A DNA stretch of 64,000 bases, from assembly GCA_900545525.1 (NCBI GenBank), contig UQZX01000001.1, positions 1-64,000 on the forward strand, written 5' to 3'. A program made the position numbers and the translations under genes. This document shows, one piece after another, positions 27,375-35,814 of this stretch (the stretch's first letter is position 1; every line of letters starts with the position of its first letter). A model generated the notes under the pieces. It was given only the letters and a program-made list of their open reading frames with translations. It ran no database searches and was not told the DNA's origin. The DNA comes from an uncultured Prevotella sp. (GTDB taxonomy: Bacteria > Bacteroidota > Bacteroidia > Bacteroidales > Bacteroidaceae).

Positions 27375-29018
27375 ATGATCATGAAAAAAATCAATATAAG
27401 GGTTATAGCTCCAATAGTAGCCGCTCTGTTAACTTTTAGCACAAGTTCATGTGTGAGCGACCTTGATACTGAGCCGATAAGTCCTAAAATAGACTTAGAG
27501 TCAACGCCGGAAGGTGTGTTCACAAAGTGCTATGCTGTGCTGGCTATGGCCGGAAACGGTGATGACGACTCTGGCGACAAAAACTCCGATGTTAAAGGTT
27601 ACAGTGATGAAGGTATGACAAACCTGATCCGTCTGATGTGGAATGCCAACGAGCTTACAACCGATGAGGCTATGTGTGGCTGGAGCGACAACGGTCTTGA
27701 CCAGCTCGTCGTAAACACATACGATGACTCAAACCAGATGATGAAGGCTTATTTCTCACGTGTAGGTCTTGCTATCAGCAACTGTAACCTCTATCTGTCA
27801 GAGTATAGCGATTATGACGCTACCATGACTGCCGAAATCCGTTTCTTGCGTGCATTGTATTATTCAATATGGCTGGATGCTTTTGGAAACGTTCCTTTCT
27901 CTGAAACTGTGGGTTCTGCCACACGCTACACACAGGCAGAACTTTTCGATTGGCTTGTCAACGAGTTGAAGACCAACGTTGAGCCTAACCTCAGTGCTCC
28001 GAAGGCAAAGAAATCAGGCGATGCCAACTATGGCCGCGTGGACAAGGCTGCCGCATGGCTACTGCTCTCACGCCTCTATCTCAATGCCGAGGTATATAGT
28101 GGAACTGCTCACTGGGAAGAGGCACGCTCATACGCAGAGCAGGTTATCAAGTCCGACTATCAGCTGAACACTGTAGGGCAGAACGGCTGGAGCGCATATC
28201 AGATGCTCTTCATGGGTGACAACGGTGAAACCAATGCTGCAAAGGAAGCAGTATTCCCGATTATTCAGAACTCAAAGGATGTCCGCAGCTACGGTAACAG
28301 CCTGTTCCTCATAGCATCTACATTCAAGGATGATATGCATGCCAATCCAAACGACCCGTCAAGTGTCAATGGCTGTGTGTCTCGGGCATGGGCCGGTAAC
28401 CGTGCACGTCCAAGCCTCATTGCCAAATTCTTCCCGCTGCTTAATGCTCCTGAAACAGAAAGCTACAATATGACAAGAGTGGCTGGAGACGACCGCGCAA
28501 TCTTCTGGAGTATAAACAGGACCCTCAATTGCGAGAATATTTCCGACTTCGCAAGTGGTTACAGTGTATGTAAGTTCGTTAACTTCAAGACAGACGGCAG
28601 TTCTCCTTACAACCCGTCGTTTGCTGATACCGACTTCTTCCTCATGCGCGTAGCGGAAGCTTACCTCAACTATGCAGAGGCTGATGCCCGTCTGAACGGC
28701 AACAAGACCACACAGCAGGGAACCAAATACATAAACATGATACGTGCACGTGCCAACGCATCGACACGCGATGAGAGCCGCGACTCTTACAGCACTGATG
28801 ACATTCTTGATGAGTGGAGCCGTGAATTCTATTTCGAAGGACGTCGTCGTACCGACCTGATTCGTCACAACAAATTCGGTGGCAAAAACTCTTATACTTG
28901 GCAATGGAAGGGTAATGATTACAAAGGAACTTCTTTCCCGGAATACAGGAACCTGTTCCCTATACCTATGAATGAGTTGAATTCTAATTCTTCATTGAAG
29001 CAGAACCCAGGATACTAA
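27375..29018 (+). CDS. susD: SusD-family starch-binding outer membrane lipoprotein
   Basis: Lipoprotein signal peptide with the acylated cysteine in FSTSSCVSD. The mature protein has the SusD helical TPR-like scaffold: AEIRFLRALYYSIWLDAFGNVP in the first half and FLMRVAEAYLNYAEADAR with EFYFEGRRRTDLIRH near the C-terminus, all family hallmarks. It caps the SusC barrel and captures starch helices at the cell surface. It ends NPGY, as usual in the family. The ATG at 27375 and one six bases later (MKKINIRV) are both possible. Confidence 0.95.
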   Translation: MIMKKINIRVIAPIVAALLTFSTSSCVSDLDTEPISPKIDLESTPEGVFTKCYAVLAMAGNGDDDSGDKNSDVKGYSDEGMTNLIRLMWNANELTTDEAMCGWSDNGLDQLVVNTYDDSNQMMKAYFSRVGLAISNCNLYLSEYSDYDATMTAEIRFLRALYYSIWLDAFGNVPFSETVGSATRYTQAELFDWLVNELKTNVEPNLSAPKAKKSGDANYGRVDKAAAWLLLSRLYLNAEVYSGTAHWEEARSYAEQVIKSDYQLNTVGQNGWSAYQMLFMGDNGETNAAKEAVFPIIQNSKDVRSYGNSLFLIASTFKDDMHANPNDPSSVNGCVSRAWAGNRARPSLIAKFFPLLNAPETESYNMTRVAGDDRAIFWSINRTLNCENISDFASGYSVCKFVNFKTDGSSPYNPSFADTDFFLMRVAEAYLNYAEADARLNGNKTTQQGTKYINMIRARANASTRDESRDSYSTDDILDEWSREFYFEGRRRTDLIRHNKFGGKNSYTWQWKGNDYKGTSFPEYRNLFPIPMNELNSNSSLKQNPGY

Positions 29019-29086
29019 AATCATAATGACGGAAGGGCAAGGTGGAACAGTTCCTCCGCTCTTCCTCTTAAAGAAGGAGACATAAA

Positions 29087-30241
29087 ATGAAAAAAGCAAT
29101 AAAATCAATTTTGCTGCTGGCTGTCGGCTTGGGTATGTTCACAGCGTGCAGTGATGACAGGGATGAAAATCCTACATTAAAGCCTGCTACAGAATTCAGG
29201 TTGAATACTCCGGCATTGGCAAACTCCCAGATAGATTTGGCAAACTCCCAGACTATTCAGTTTACATGCAGCCAGCCCAATTATGGCTATACTGCAAACG
29301 TGAGATACCATGTGCAGGTGGCTTTGACCCCGGATATGAATAATTTCGTTGAGCTTAGTGAGGCTTCACATGGTGCCAAGATTAATGTTGATGCAGCAGA
29401 ACTTGCCAGCACGCTCACAAATATGGCGGTTTCAGCAGGAAAAACAGATGCTGATTTCCCGATGAGCATACCTGTTTATTTCCGTGTGCGCGCTAATGTG
29501 GAGAACTATTCGGGCGTGCCGATGGAAGGAACGGATATACTTTCAAATGTAGTGTCGCTGAACAATGTGTACCTTGTCTACTCCCTGCCACCGGTAAAAA
29601 CACCTGAAAGGCTTTATCTTGTAGGCAGCTTCTGCAATTGGAACTGGGATAATTACGTAGAGATGGTTCCGGTTAATGGTGCGGCAAATGTGTTCTGGCA
29701 TCTTGTATTCATCGATGACAGCGGTATTAAGTTCAATACTGCAAGAGCCTGGGATGGCGGCGATGTAGGCTTTGGAGGCATCAACGTTGGTGGAGACCTC
29801 GCAGGAGACATAATTGATGCCGGCGGCAATATCGCATCTTCTAATCCGGGATGGTATCTGATGATTGTGACCGCATCTGTATCCGGACGTAATGTCGTTT
29901 ACGATGTACAGTTCAACAAGCCGGAGGTTTACCTCATGGGTACATGTATCGGAGATGCCAACTGGGGTGAGCTAAATCCTGCTGCCTTGTTTACAGTTCC
30001 GGCAACAGCCGACGGCGAATTTGTTTCACCTGCATTTGCGGCTGATTGTCCCGGCGGCGACGGCGACGGTGTGCGTGCTTACGTCAAGGTTCCGGGATAT
30101 GACTGGTGGAAGGCTGAGTTCATGGTATTCGACAAGAGGATTGTCTACCGTGCCAACGGCGGTGACCAGGAGCGTGTTGCGGGAGCCGTAGGACAGCAGC
30201 TCTATCTTAACTTCGGTAAAGAAACCGGTGAGATTAAATAA
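29087..30241 (+). CDS. susE: SusE-like surface starch-binding lipoprotein
   Basis: Lipobox LGMFTACSDDRDE marks the acylated cysteine near residue 21. The N-terminal domain (about 22-165) is the SusE-type Ig-like spacer; two later segments beginning ERLYLVGSFCNWNWDN and VYLMGTCIGDANWGE have the aromatic pattern of SusE/SusF starch-binding modules. It lies 68 bp after susD and should help hold starch at the surface. A short internal duplication (LANSQIDLANSQT) comes from a 21-bp tandem repeat at about 29216-29257. Confidence 0.85.
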   Translation: MKKAIKSILLLAVGLGMFTACSDDRDENPTLKPATEFRLNTPALANSQIDLANSQTIQFTCSQPNYGYTANVRYHVQVALTPDMNNFVELSEASHGAKINVDAAELASTLTNMAVSAGKTDADFPMSIPVYFRVRANVENYSGVPMEGTDILSNVVSLNNVYLVYSLPPVKTPERLYLVGSFCNWNWDNYVEMVPVNGAANVFWHLVFIDDSGIKFNTARAWDGGDVGFGGINVGGDLAGDIIDAGGNIASSNPGWYLMIVTASVSGRNVVYDVQFNKPEVYLMGTCIGDANWGELNPAALFTVPATADGEFVSPAFAADCPGGDGDGVRAYVKVPGYDWWKAEFMVFDKRIVYRANGGDQERVAGAVGQQLYLNFGKETGEIK

Positions 30242-30332
30242 CAGGAGTATATCATCATGCCGGCAGCCAAAGGGAACACGTTTCCCTTTGGACCGGTGAT
30301 GAAACAAGTAAAAAACTTTAGAAATTACAGAT

Positions 30333-31733
30333 ATGAAAAGTATTTCAAAATATTTGATGTCAGCATTGGTCGTACTGTTCTCTGCTTCATGTGAGGAAGC
30401 CGAGAGCGAATTTGCTGCTCCGCAGACATACCCTCAGGAGGAAGCGATAACTATTCCGGGATTTCATGCAAATTCTACTCCTGCCATTAATCTGGATACG
30501 GATGCAGCCGATGCCAAAGTGTTCTCTCTTAGTGATGTTAGCCTTCCTGAAGGATTTGCTCTCGGTGCAGCGCGCATCGTGGCTACGCCTGTTGAAGGTG
30601 AAGCCCAAGAGATTGAAATAGCTACAGATGCTGACGGTATGGTAAGTGTGGCAGAACTTCAAAGCCTTGTACTGAACACATACGGCAAGCGTCCTGTAAA
30701 CAGAACGTTCAAAGCACATGTTTATGTTAATGCCGTCAAGGAAGGTCAGGCTGTGATTATCGATGCCGGTGTCGTTGATTTGAACCTTACTCCCAAGGCT
30801 CCGCAGATTTCTGATGCTTACTATCTGATTGGCGATATTGAAGGTACTGCATGGGATGTTACTAACAAGAACCTTAAGTTCAGTCACAGTGGCAAAGATG
30901 TTTATGAAGATGCTGTCTTTGTTATCACGGTTCCTGTAGCAGAGGGCGAGAACTGGTTTGCAATTACTGATCCTATAGCAATAGAAGCCAACGACTGGTC
31001 TAAAGTCTTTGGTTGTGTTGAGGGTAACGGAAACAACGGTATGACAGGTAAACTGGCACGTCGTTCTGATATTGGCAATGACGGTTCTTTCAAAGTGGTT
31101 GTAAACGGCGATGCCAAGTTTATCAGGATTACTCTTGACATGATGGAGTACACTTACAAGATTGAGAAGCTCAACTTCCAGGAATATCTTTGGGTTGCCG
31201 GCAGCGGCAACGGCTGGGCACATGTTGACATGGTAAGCTCACCGAATTTTGATGGCAACTATACAGGCTTCATGAACCTTGGTAATGAGTTCAAGTTCTG
31301 TTCAAAGCAAGGCTGGGACGGAACGAACTACGGGGCAGGATTCTCTACAGCCCCTGATGCTGCCAACATGACTCTTCCTGAAGGCTATGCTGAGGGATAT
31401 TATAAGGTTGACATGAGCCTTGCTGCCAACACGCTTTCACTTACACCAATTTCAACCATAGGTGTTATCGGTGACGCTACGGCAAACGGATGGAATGCAA
31501 GCACCCCGCTTACATATAACGCGGCTGCCCGTTGCTGGGAAGGTGATGTGGTATTCACTGACGGTGAATTTAAGTTCCGTGCCAACGACGGATGGGATAT
31601 CAGCTGGGGTGGTGAACTTGACAACCTCTCAATTGATAACGGCTCGAACATCCGTGTTGCTGCGGGTGCATACCATATAGCCCTTTATCCCAACTGCCCG
31701 GGCAAGGCTTATTGCACGCTCGATAAGAAATAA
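30333..31733 (+). CDS. susF: SusF-like surface starch-binding lipoprotein
   Basis: Lipobox LVVLFSASCEEAES. After an N-terminal spacer domain (about 25-160) three starch-binding-like modules can be traced, starting near ISDAYYLIGDIEGTAWD, YLWVAGSGNGWAHVDM and IGVIGDATANGWNAST, with conserved tryptophans. This matches SusF, which carries three CBMs and increases starch retention. It is the last gene of the susCDEF operon, 91 bp after the SusE-like gene, and is followed by a strong terminator at 31770-31803. Confidence 0.85.
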   Translation: MKSISKYLMSALVVLFSASCEEAESEFAAPQTYPQEEAITIPGFHANSTPAINLDTDAADAKVFSLSDVSLPEGFALGAARIVATPVEGEAQEIEIATDADGMVSVAELQSLVLNTYGKRPVNRTFKAHVYVNAVKEGQAVIIDAGVVDLNLTPKAPQISDAYYLIGDIEGTAWDVTNKNLKFSHSGKDVYEDAVFVITVPVAEGENWFAITDPIAIEANDWSKVFGCVEGNGNNGMTGKLARRSDIGNDGSFKVVVNGDAKFIRITLDMMEYTYKIEKLNFQEYLWVAGSGNGWAHVDMVSSPNFDGNYTGFMNLGNEFKFCSKQGWDGTNYGAGFSTAPDAANMTLPEGYAEGYYKVDMSLAANTLSLTPISTIGVIGDATANGWNASTPLTYNAAARCWEGDVVFTDGEFKFRANDGWDISWGGELDNLSIDNGSNIRVAAGAYHIALYPNCPGKAYCTLDKK

Positions 31734-31769
31734 TAAGCAGGCAAGACCTGTCTTGCGGTAAATAGAGGA

Positions 31770-31803
31770 AAAGGCGGATGCGCAACGTGCATCCGCCTTT
31801 TTT
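31770..31803 (+). terminator. Terminator of the susCDEF operon
   Basis: AAAGGCGGATGC pairs with GCATCCGCCTTT around a 7-base loop, followed by TTT. Confidence 0.85.
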
Positions 31804-32197
31804 GTTTGTAGAATTTGTAGATAAAACAATGTTAGTTCAATAAATTTATATTTACCGTTATATAATAGAACTCACGTTAATATTAAAAAGTTTATGCGAT
31901 TTTGCCGGTTTCGTTTGTTGAATTCCTGTAAGGTTAAAAAGTCTTTCATCTGTTAAATTCCTTGATGCTTTTCTGTCAGGAAAAATATCTGAAATAGATA
32001 AGGCATTGCACAAAAATAACAAAATGTGCATGGATTTTCACTAAAAGGCAGATAATTATTTTATTGTTTCTTGCACAAAAGGGATGTCGTTGTGCAAAAA
32101 GACAATGATGGTATACATATTTTAACATCTCTTTCGCGCTTTTTGCCTTGTTATTTCAGTCTTATAACCCCTGTTTAAGCATGTTCCACAGGCAATA

Positions 32198-32351
32198 AAT
32201 ACTGTATTGCCTTACAACGGAGCATTAATTACCATGCAACGAAGTATTAACTGTATCGCAAAGTGATATTAATTGCGTGGCAATATGGCATTAATTGCCG
32301 CACAATTAATGCTTCTTTGCAGTGTAAGGAGGTATTAACTGCAATGTGTTT
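32198..32351. repeat. Degenerate 22-bp tandem repeat array
   Basis: ATTAA cores occur at exactly 22-base steps (32224, 32246, 32268, 32290, then 32334 after one degenerate unit). Each clear unit reads roughly ATTAAyTg followed five or so bases later by a GCAA-like word; a weaker unit precedes the first. About six to seven units in total. Confidence 0.6.
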
Positions 32352-32364
32352 AATACCTCCTTAC
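32324..32364. repeat. Perfect hairpin at the end of the 22-bp array
   Basis: GTAAGGAGGTATTAA and TTAATACCTCCTTAC form a 15-bp stem with an 11-base loop. Confidence 0.7.
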
Positions 32365-32736
32365 AAGCTTTTTATGTGCTTCTGAACCATTGCTTGTTTG
32401 TAATGATTTGGAGTACAGGATGTTATGGCACACTCGTCGCATTGCTGCAATATTATCAGATATGATGAATTTTACGTTTTCTAAGTTTCGCGTATTTTCA
32501 TGAAAAGTGGATACCTGTTTGGAAAGTAGGGCAAGGAAATGTTAAAAAAACAACAGCCTATTTCCATGGTTAGTGATATCTTACAATTTGATTTGAGCTT
32601 GATTAAAGTCTTTACGGTCATTAAAGACCATAATGCCAATCTACTCCTTTACTCCTTTCTCCCTAAATCATTTGTCCTTTAACTTCTTTAACTTCCCTAA
32701 CTTCTTTAACTCCCTAATTTTAGACTTTTCTTTTTG

Positions 32737-32750
32737 TGCAAACGTTTGCA
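32737..32750. promoter_or_regulatory. LacI-family operator upstream of the amylase gene
   Basis: TGCAAACGTTTGCA, identical to the site before malQ, centred 61.5 bp upstream of the -7 box at 32805. Confidence 0.75.
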
Positions 32751-32804
32751 TGCGGAAAGATGTCGAAAAAGGACATTTAATTAACATAGAAAGCCTATTC
32801 GTTG

Positions 32805-32812
32805 TATATTTG
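32805..32812 (+). promoter_or_regulatory. -7 box of the amylase gene
   Basis: TATATTTG, full match to TAnnTTTG, 28 bases before the ATG; no -33 TTTG at the normal spacing. Confidence 0.6.
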
Positions 32813-32840
32813 CAACCGGAACCTAATAAAAGAATATCAG

Positions 32841-34853
32841 ATGAAAAAACTTTACACATTTTTGATTGCGCTACTGTCATTTCCTATGACAATGAATGCA
32901 GCCGACGGATGGCCCGCCGGATATAATGGTGTCATGCTGCAGGGATTTTATTGGGACTCGTTCGATGCGAGCCGTTGGACACGCCTTGAGCGTATGGCGC
33001 CGCAGTTTTCGGGATATTTCGATTTGGTATGGATACCGCAGAGCGCACGTGCTGCCGGTGCCACCTCAATGGGATATGACCCCCTGTATTGGTTTTCAGA
33101 CTATAATTCGAGTTTCGGTACGGAAGAGGAGCTGCGCAGCATGATTGCCACATTCAAGGCAAACGGCATAGGCACAATTGCCGATGTGGTTATAAACCAT
33201 CGCGGGAATGTAAGCACATGGGTCGATTTCCCTGCCGAGACATATAAAGGAGTTACATATCAGCTGCAGTCTACTGATATATGCAAGAACGATGATGGCG
33301 GCAAGACACTTGCATGGGCACAGGCAAACGGCTTTCAGCTTAGCGCCAATAACGACTCAGGCGAAGGCTGGGACGGAATGCGCGACCTCGACCATAACAG
33401 CACCAACGTGCAGAACAACGTGAACGCTTATCTTGCGATGCTGCTTTCAGATATGGGTTATGCCGGCTTCCGTTATGACATGGTAAAAGGTTTTGCCGGA
33501 CGTTTTATAGGCATGTACAACAAAGCGGCAAATCCGCAGTTCTCCGTAGGTGAATATTGGGACGGCAATGCCTCGGTTGTAAAAAACTGGCTTGACGCCA
33601 CACAGGCAGACGGGGCGGTGCAGAGCGGTGCCTTCGATTTCCCGTTCCGCTATACCGTCCGCGATGCCGCCAATAACGGCGACTGGACAAAGCTTAAAAA
33701 TGCAAGCGTTATGAGCGATGCGGCATACAGGCGTTACAGCGTTACCTTTATTGAGAACCACGATACGGAGAAGCGTGAGAATGCCGCGCAAGATCCCATT
33801 GTCAAGGACACCCTTGCCGCAAATGCCTACATGCTGGCCATGCCAGGCACACCCTGTGTGTTCTATAAACATTATCTTGCTTATCCCAACGAGATAAAGG
33901 CGATGATTGATGCCCGCAAGGCGGCCGGCATAACAAACACATCCGGATATTTCAGTCTTGTGTCGCAGGCTAAAGGCGCGGCTTATTGCACAACCGGAAC
34001 AGTGGGGCAGCTTATTGTGGTGGTTGGCGACAAGAGCGTTTATCAGCCGACCGAACAGAGCTATACACGTGTATTGACAGGTCACCATTACAGCTATTAT
34101 CTCGACCGCAGATGTGAAACAGTTTTTGCTGACCGCCCCTCGGGCGAGTATGACAAAGCGTTTGAAGTTACGCTTACTGCTGTCTCGGCAACAGACGGGG
34201 CGCAGGTTGTATATACAACAGACGGCACAGTGCCCACGGCGTCAAGTGCCAGGTTTACAGGTAGCGGCAAGGTTGCTGTCTCTGACGACTGTACGCTGAA
34301 CGTTGGTCTGCTTGTAAATGGAGTTGTGAAGTCGGTGATAAGCCGCAAATACACATTCTCCAAGTTCGAGCCGTACGACATCAACGTGTTTGTAAACACC
34401 GATGCCGTAAAATGGAACACGGTTAACTTCTGGACATGGGGCGGCGACGGCAGCCATACAACGGTGGCTGGTGTATGGCCTGGCGATAAGGTTACTGCAA
34501 CACAGACGGTGAACGGCAAAAGCTGGTACACCAAGACGTACACCATAAATTCGGAGTTCGACTATGTTAACTTCGTGTTCAGCACCGGTACCGGCAGCCC
34601 GCAGACGGTGGATGTCACCGGTGTGAACAAGAGCACATATCTTGAGATTTCTACAGAGAAGGACGGAACAAAATATAAGGTCAATGATGTAACCGGAACT
34701 GTTACCGGTATCGGCTCGGTTACAACCGGCAGTAGCAACACCAGCAATGTATATAGCATCAGCGGTGTGCTGGTTCGCCGCAACGCTAAAGATCTTGACG
34801 GATTGAAACAGGGTATTTATATATGTAATGGTAAAAAGATTGTTGTAAAGTAA
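32841..34853 (+). CDS. Secreted GH13 alpha-amylase with CBM26 and C-terminal sorting-like tail
   Basis: A signal peptide without a lipobox (MKKLYTFLIALLSFPMTMNA) precedes a GH13 barrel: GYNGVMLQGFYWDSF at the start, nucleophile in GFRYDMVKGF, acid/base in SVGEYWDG and third carboxylate in IENHDTEKR. After the catalytic part come a chitobiase-type beta domain (about 425-510, VVYTTDGTVPTASSA), a CBM26-like starch-binding module (about 515-605, VNFWTWGGDGSHT and WYTKTY) and a tail VYSISGVLVRR...GLKQGIYICNGKK resembling type A sorting domains of the type IX secretion system. It takes the place of SusG, which in Bacteroides is a surface lipoprotein. I chose the ATG at 32841, just after the -7 box. 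Its operator links it to the starch regulon. Confidence 0.9.
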   Translation: MKKLYTFLIALLSFPMTMNAADGWPAGYNGVMLQGFYWDSFDASRWTRLERMAPQFSGYFDLVWIPQSARAAGATSMGYDPLYWFSDYNSSFGTEEELRSMIATFKANGIGTIADVVINHRGNVSTWVDFPAETYKGVTYQLQSTDICKNDDGGKTLAWAQANGFQLSANNDSGEGWDGMRDLDHNSTNVQNNVNAYLAMLLSDMGYAGFRYDMVKGFAGRFIGMYNKAANPQFSVGEYWDGNASVVKNWLDATQADGAVQSGAFDFPFRYTVRDAANNGDWTKLKNASVMSDAAYRRYSVTFIENHDTEKRENAAQDPIVKDTLAANAYMLAMPGTPCVFYKHYLAYPNEIKAMIDARKAAGITNTSGYFSLVSQAKGAAYCTTGTVGQLIVVVGDKSVYQPTEQSYTRVLTGHHYSYYLDRRCETVFADRPSGEYDKAFEVTLTAVSATDGAQVVYTTDGTVPTASSARFTGSGKVAVSDDCTLNVGLLVNGVVKSVISRKYTFSKFEPYDINVFVNTDAVKWNTVNFWTWGGDGSHTTVAGVWPGDKVTATQTVNGKSWYTKTYTINSEFDYVNFVFSTGTGSPQTVDVTGVNKSTYLEISTEKDGTKYKVNDVTGTVTGIGSVTTGSSNTSNVYSISGVLVRRNAKDLDGLKQGIYICNGKKIVVK

Positions 34854-34870
34854 GTAATTTTAACTTCTTA

Positions 34871-34914
34871 AGAACCCTGAAAGCCAATGTCGTTTTCAGG
34901 GTTCTGTTTTTTTT
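34871..34914 (+). terminator. Terminator of the amylase gene
   Basis: AGAACCCTGAAA pairs with TTTCAGGGTTCT and is followed by G and eight T. The right half (GGGTTCTGTTTTTT) is repeated at 36042-36055 next to another REP copy. Confidence 0.85.
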
Positions 34915-35057
34915 CTGAGCGGGTGGATTACAAATCCACCCGAACTTAGGATAAATAGATGCGGCACAGATTCGGGCGGATTGTAAATCCACCCTCATGC
35001 AGAGAGGAGAGAATGACAACAACAGCTGCACATATTTACATATAACAGTGCAACCCG

Positions 35058-35206
35058 AATGGCGATTAATGATGTAACTGTAATCGGTATCGGTCAAGTT
35101 TGGGTGAATTTGTAACCAACAAGTTCCCTAACCAACAAGTTCGGGCGGATTTGCAATCCGCCCGCATTGAATATTCCCTTCATTGAATGTTTTTTAAGAC
35201 AAACGG
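35058..35206. repeat. Direct repeat flanking the RAYT gene, left copy
   Basis: The stretch beginning CGAATGGCGATTAATGATG and ending near TTTTTTAAGACAAAC is repeated with few differences at about 36099-36245. It contains one REP palindrome. Confidence 0.75.
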
Positions 35207-35259
35207 AAAATAAGCGATAACATTCAAAGACAAATATCAAAGGCAGATGGTATGCGCTA

Positions 35260-35814
35260 TCATATAATAATGACATCAAGCAGTCCTTTACTTCCGGCAT
35301 AATCAACAGCAGAACTATACATGTAGTCTTTAGGAGAAACAACAAATTCCGCCCGTACAGGATTTAAATGTATGTAGTTCAATTTCTGTCGGAAGAAATC
35401 TTCTGAGCATACTGTTTCCACATTGTTCCCACTCTGCCAAAAACGGCAGTCCTTTATTTTCAGGTCATCGGCAGCTGCAGCCCTAAAGCGTTCGAGCATC
35501 CATTTACGGCGGCTTTCCTTAACATCATGCATCATTTCCGAAACAATTTTCTTGCTTGTAAACTTTTTGAAATCACGCAATATATCTGCTATTCTATACC
35601 GTCCGTTTACTCCTGAAATCATGTGAAGGTGATTGGACATAAGTACCCATCCGTATATTTCAAGTCCCTTGTTTAGCTGACAATACTTTAAGGCCTCTAT
35701 TACGATTTGCTTATAAAGCGGACGTGTAAAGACATCCACCCAATCCACAACAGTTGAAGTGGTAAAATATAATTCTTTTGTAAAACGTACTGAGCCTTTG
35801 TCGTTTATAAACAT
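35260..35814 (-). CDS. REP-associated tyrosine transposase (RAYT, Y1 HUH family)
   Basis: The 184-residue protein has the Y1 transposase fold: the HUH pair in GWVLMSNHLHMI and a single catalytic tyrosine candidate in QKLNYIHLNPVRAE, the Y-x-H-x-NP-V-R signature typical of RAYTs rather than IS200. No terminal repeats of an insertion sequence are seen; instead seven REP-like palindromes flank the gene on both sides. RAYTs nick REP hairpins as single strands and are thought to have spread these repeats. Single-copy, domesticated behaviour is inferred from the family. The gene is bracketed by a direct repeat of about 148 bp. Confidence 0.88.
   Translation of the reverse strand: MFINDKGSVRFTKELYFTTSTVVDWVDVFTRPLYKQIVIEALKYCQLNKGLEIYGWVLMSNHLHMISGVNGRYRIADILRDFKKFTSKKIVSEMMHDVKESRRKWMLERFRAAAADDLKIKDCRFWQSGNNVETVCSEDFFRQKLNYIHLNPVRAEFVVSPKDYMYSSAVDYAGSKGLLDVIII

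Larger units (their letters stand above)
31734..32840. other. Long regulatory/repeat intergenic region before the amylase gene
   Basis: 1.1 kb without a gene. Contents: the susF terminator; AT-rich unique DNA; a degenerate 22-bp tandem array (about 32198-32351) overlapping a perfect 15-bp hairpin (32324-32364); a low-complexity CTCCTT/CTTTAACTTC tract (32612-32715) resembling 2690-2830; the LacI-type operator (32737-32750); and the amylase -7 box (32805-32812). Confidence 0.7.
34854..35259. repeat. REP-like palindrome cluster downstream of the RAYT gene
   Basis: No gene other than the amylase terminator. Three REP-like hairpins of the form CGGGyGGATT-3-AATCCrCCCG lie at 34920-34942, 34973-34994 and 35142-35164. 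The first is oriented opposite to the other two when judged by the adjacent GTTC/GAAC tetranucleotide. Positions of about 35058-35206 form the left copy of a long direct repeat. Confidence 0.75.

Noticed and set aside
32198..32351. CRISPR-like array suggested by regular 22-base spacing
   Set aside because: The units are contiguous and degenerate with no unique spacers, and no cas gene is in the window.
35260..35814. IS200/IS605 insertion sequence
   Set aside because: The protein has the RAYT signature and is flanked by many REP palindromes rather than by one pair of IS ends; no tnpB or accessory gene is present.
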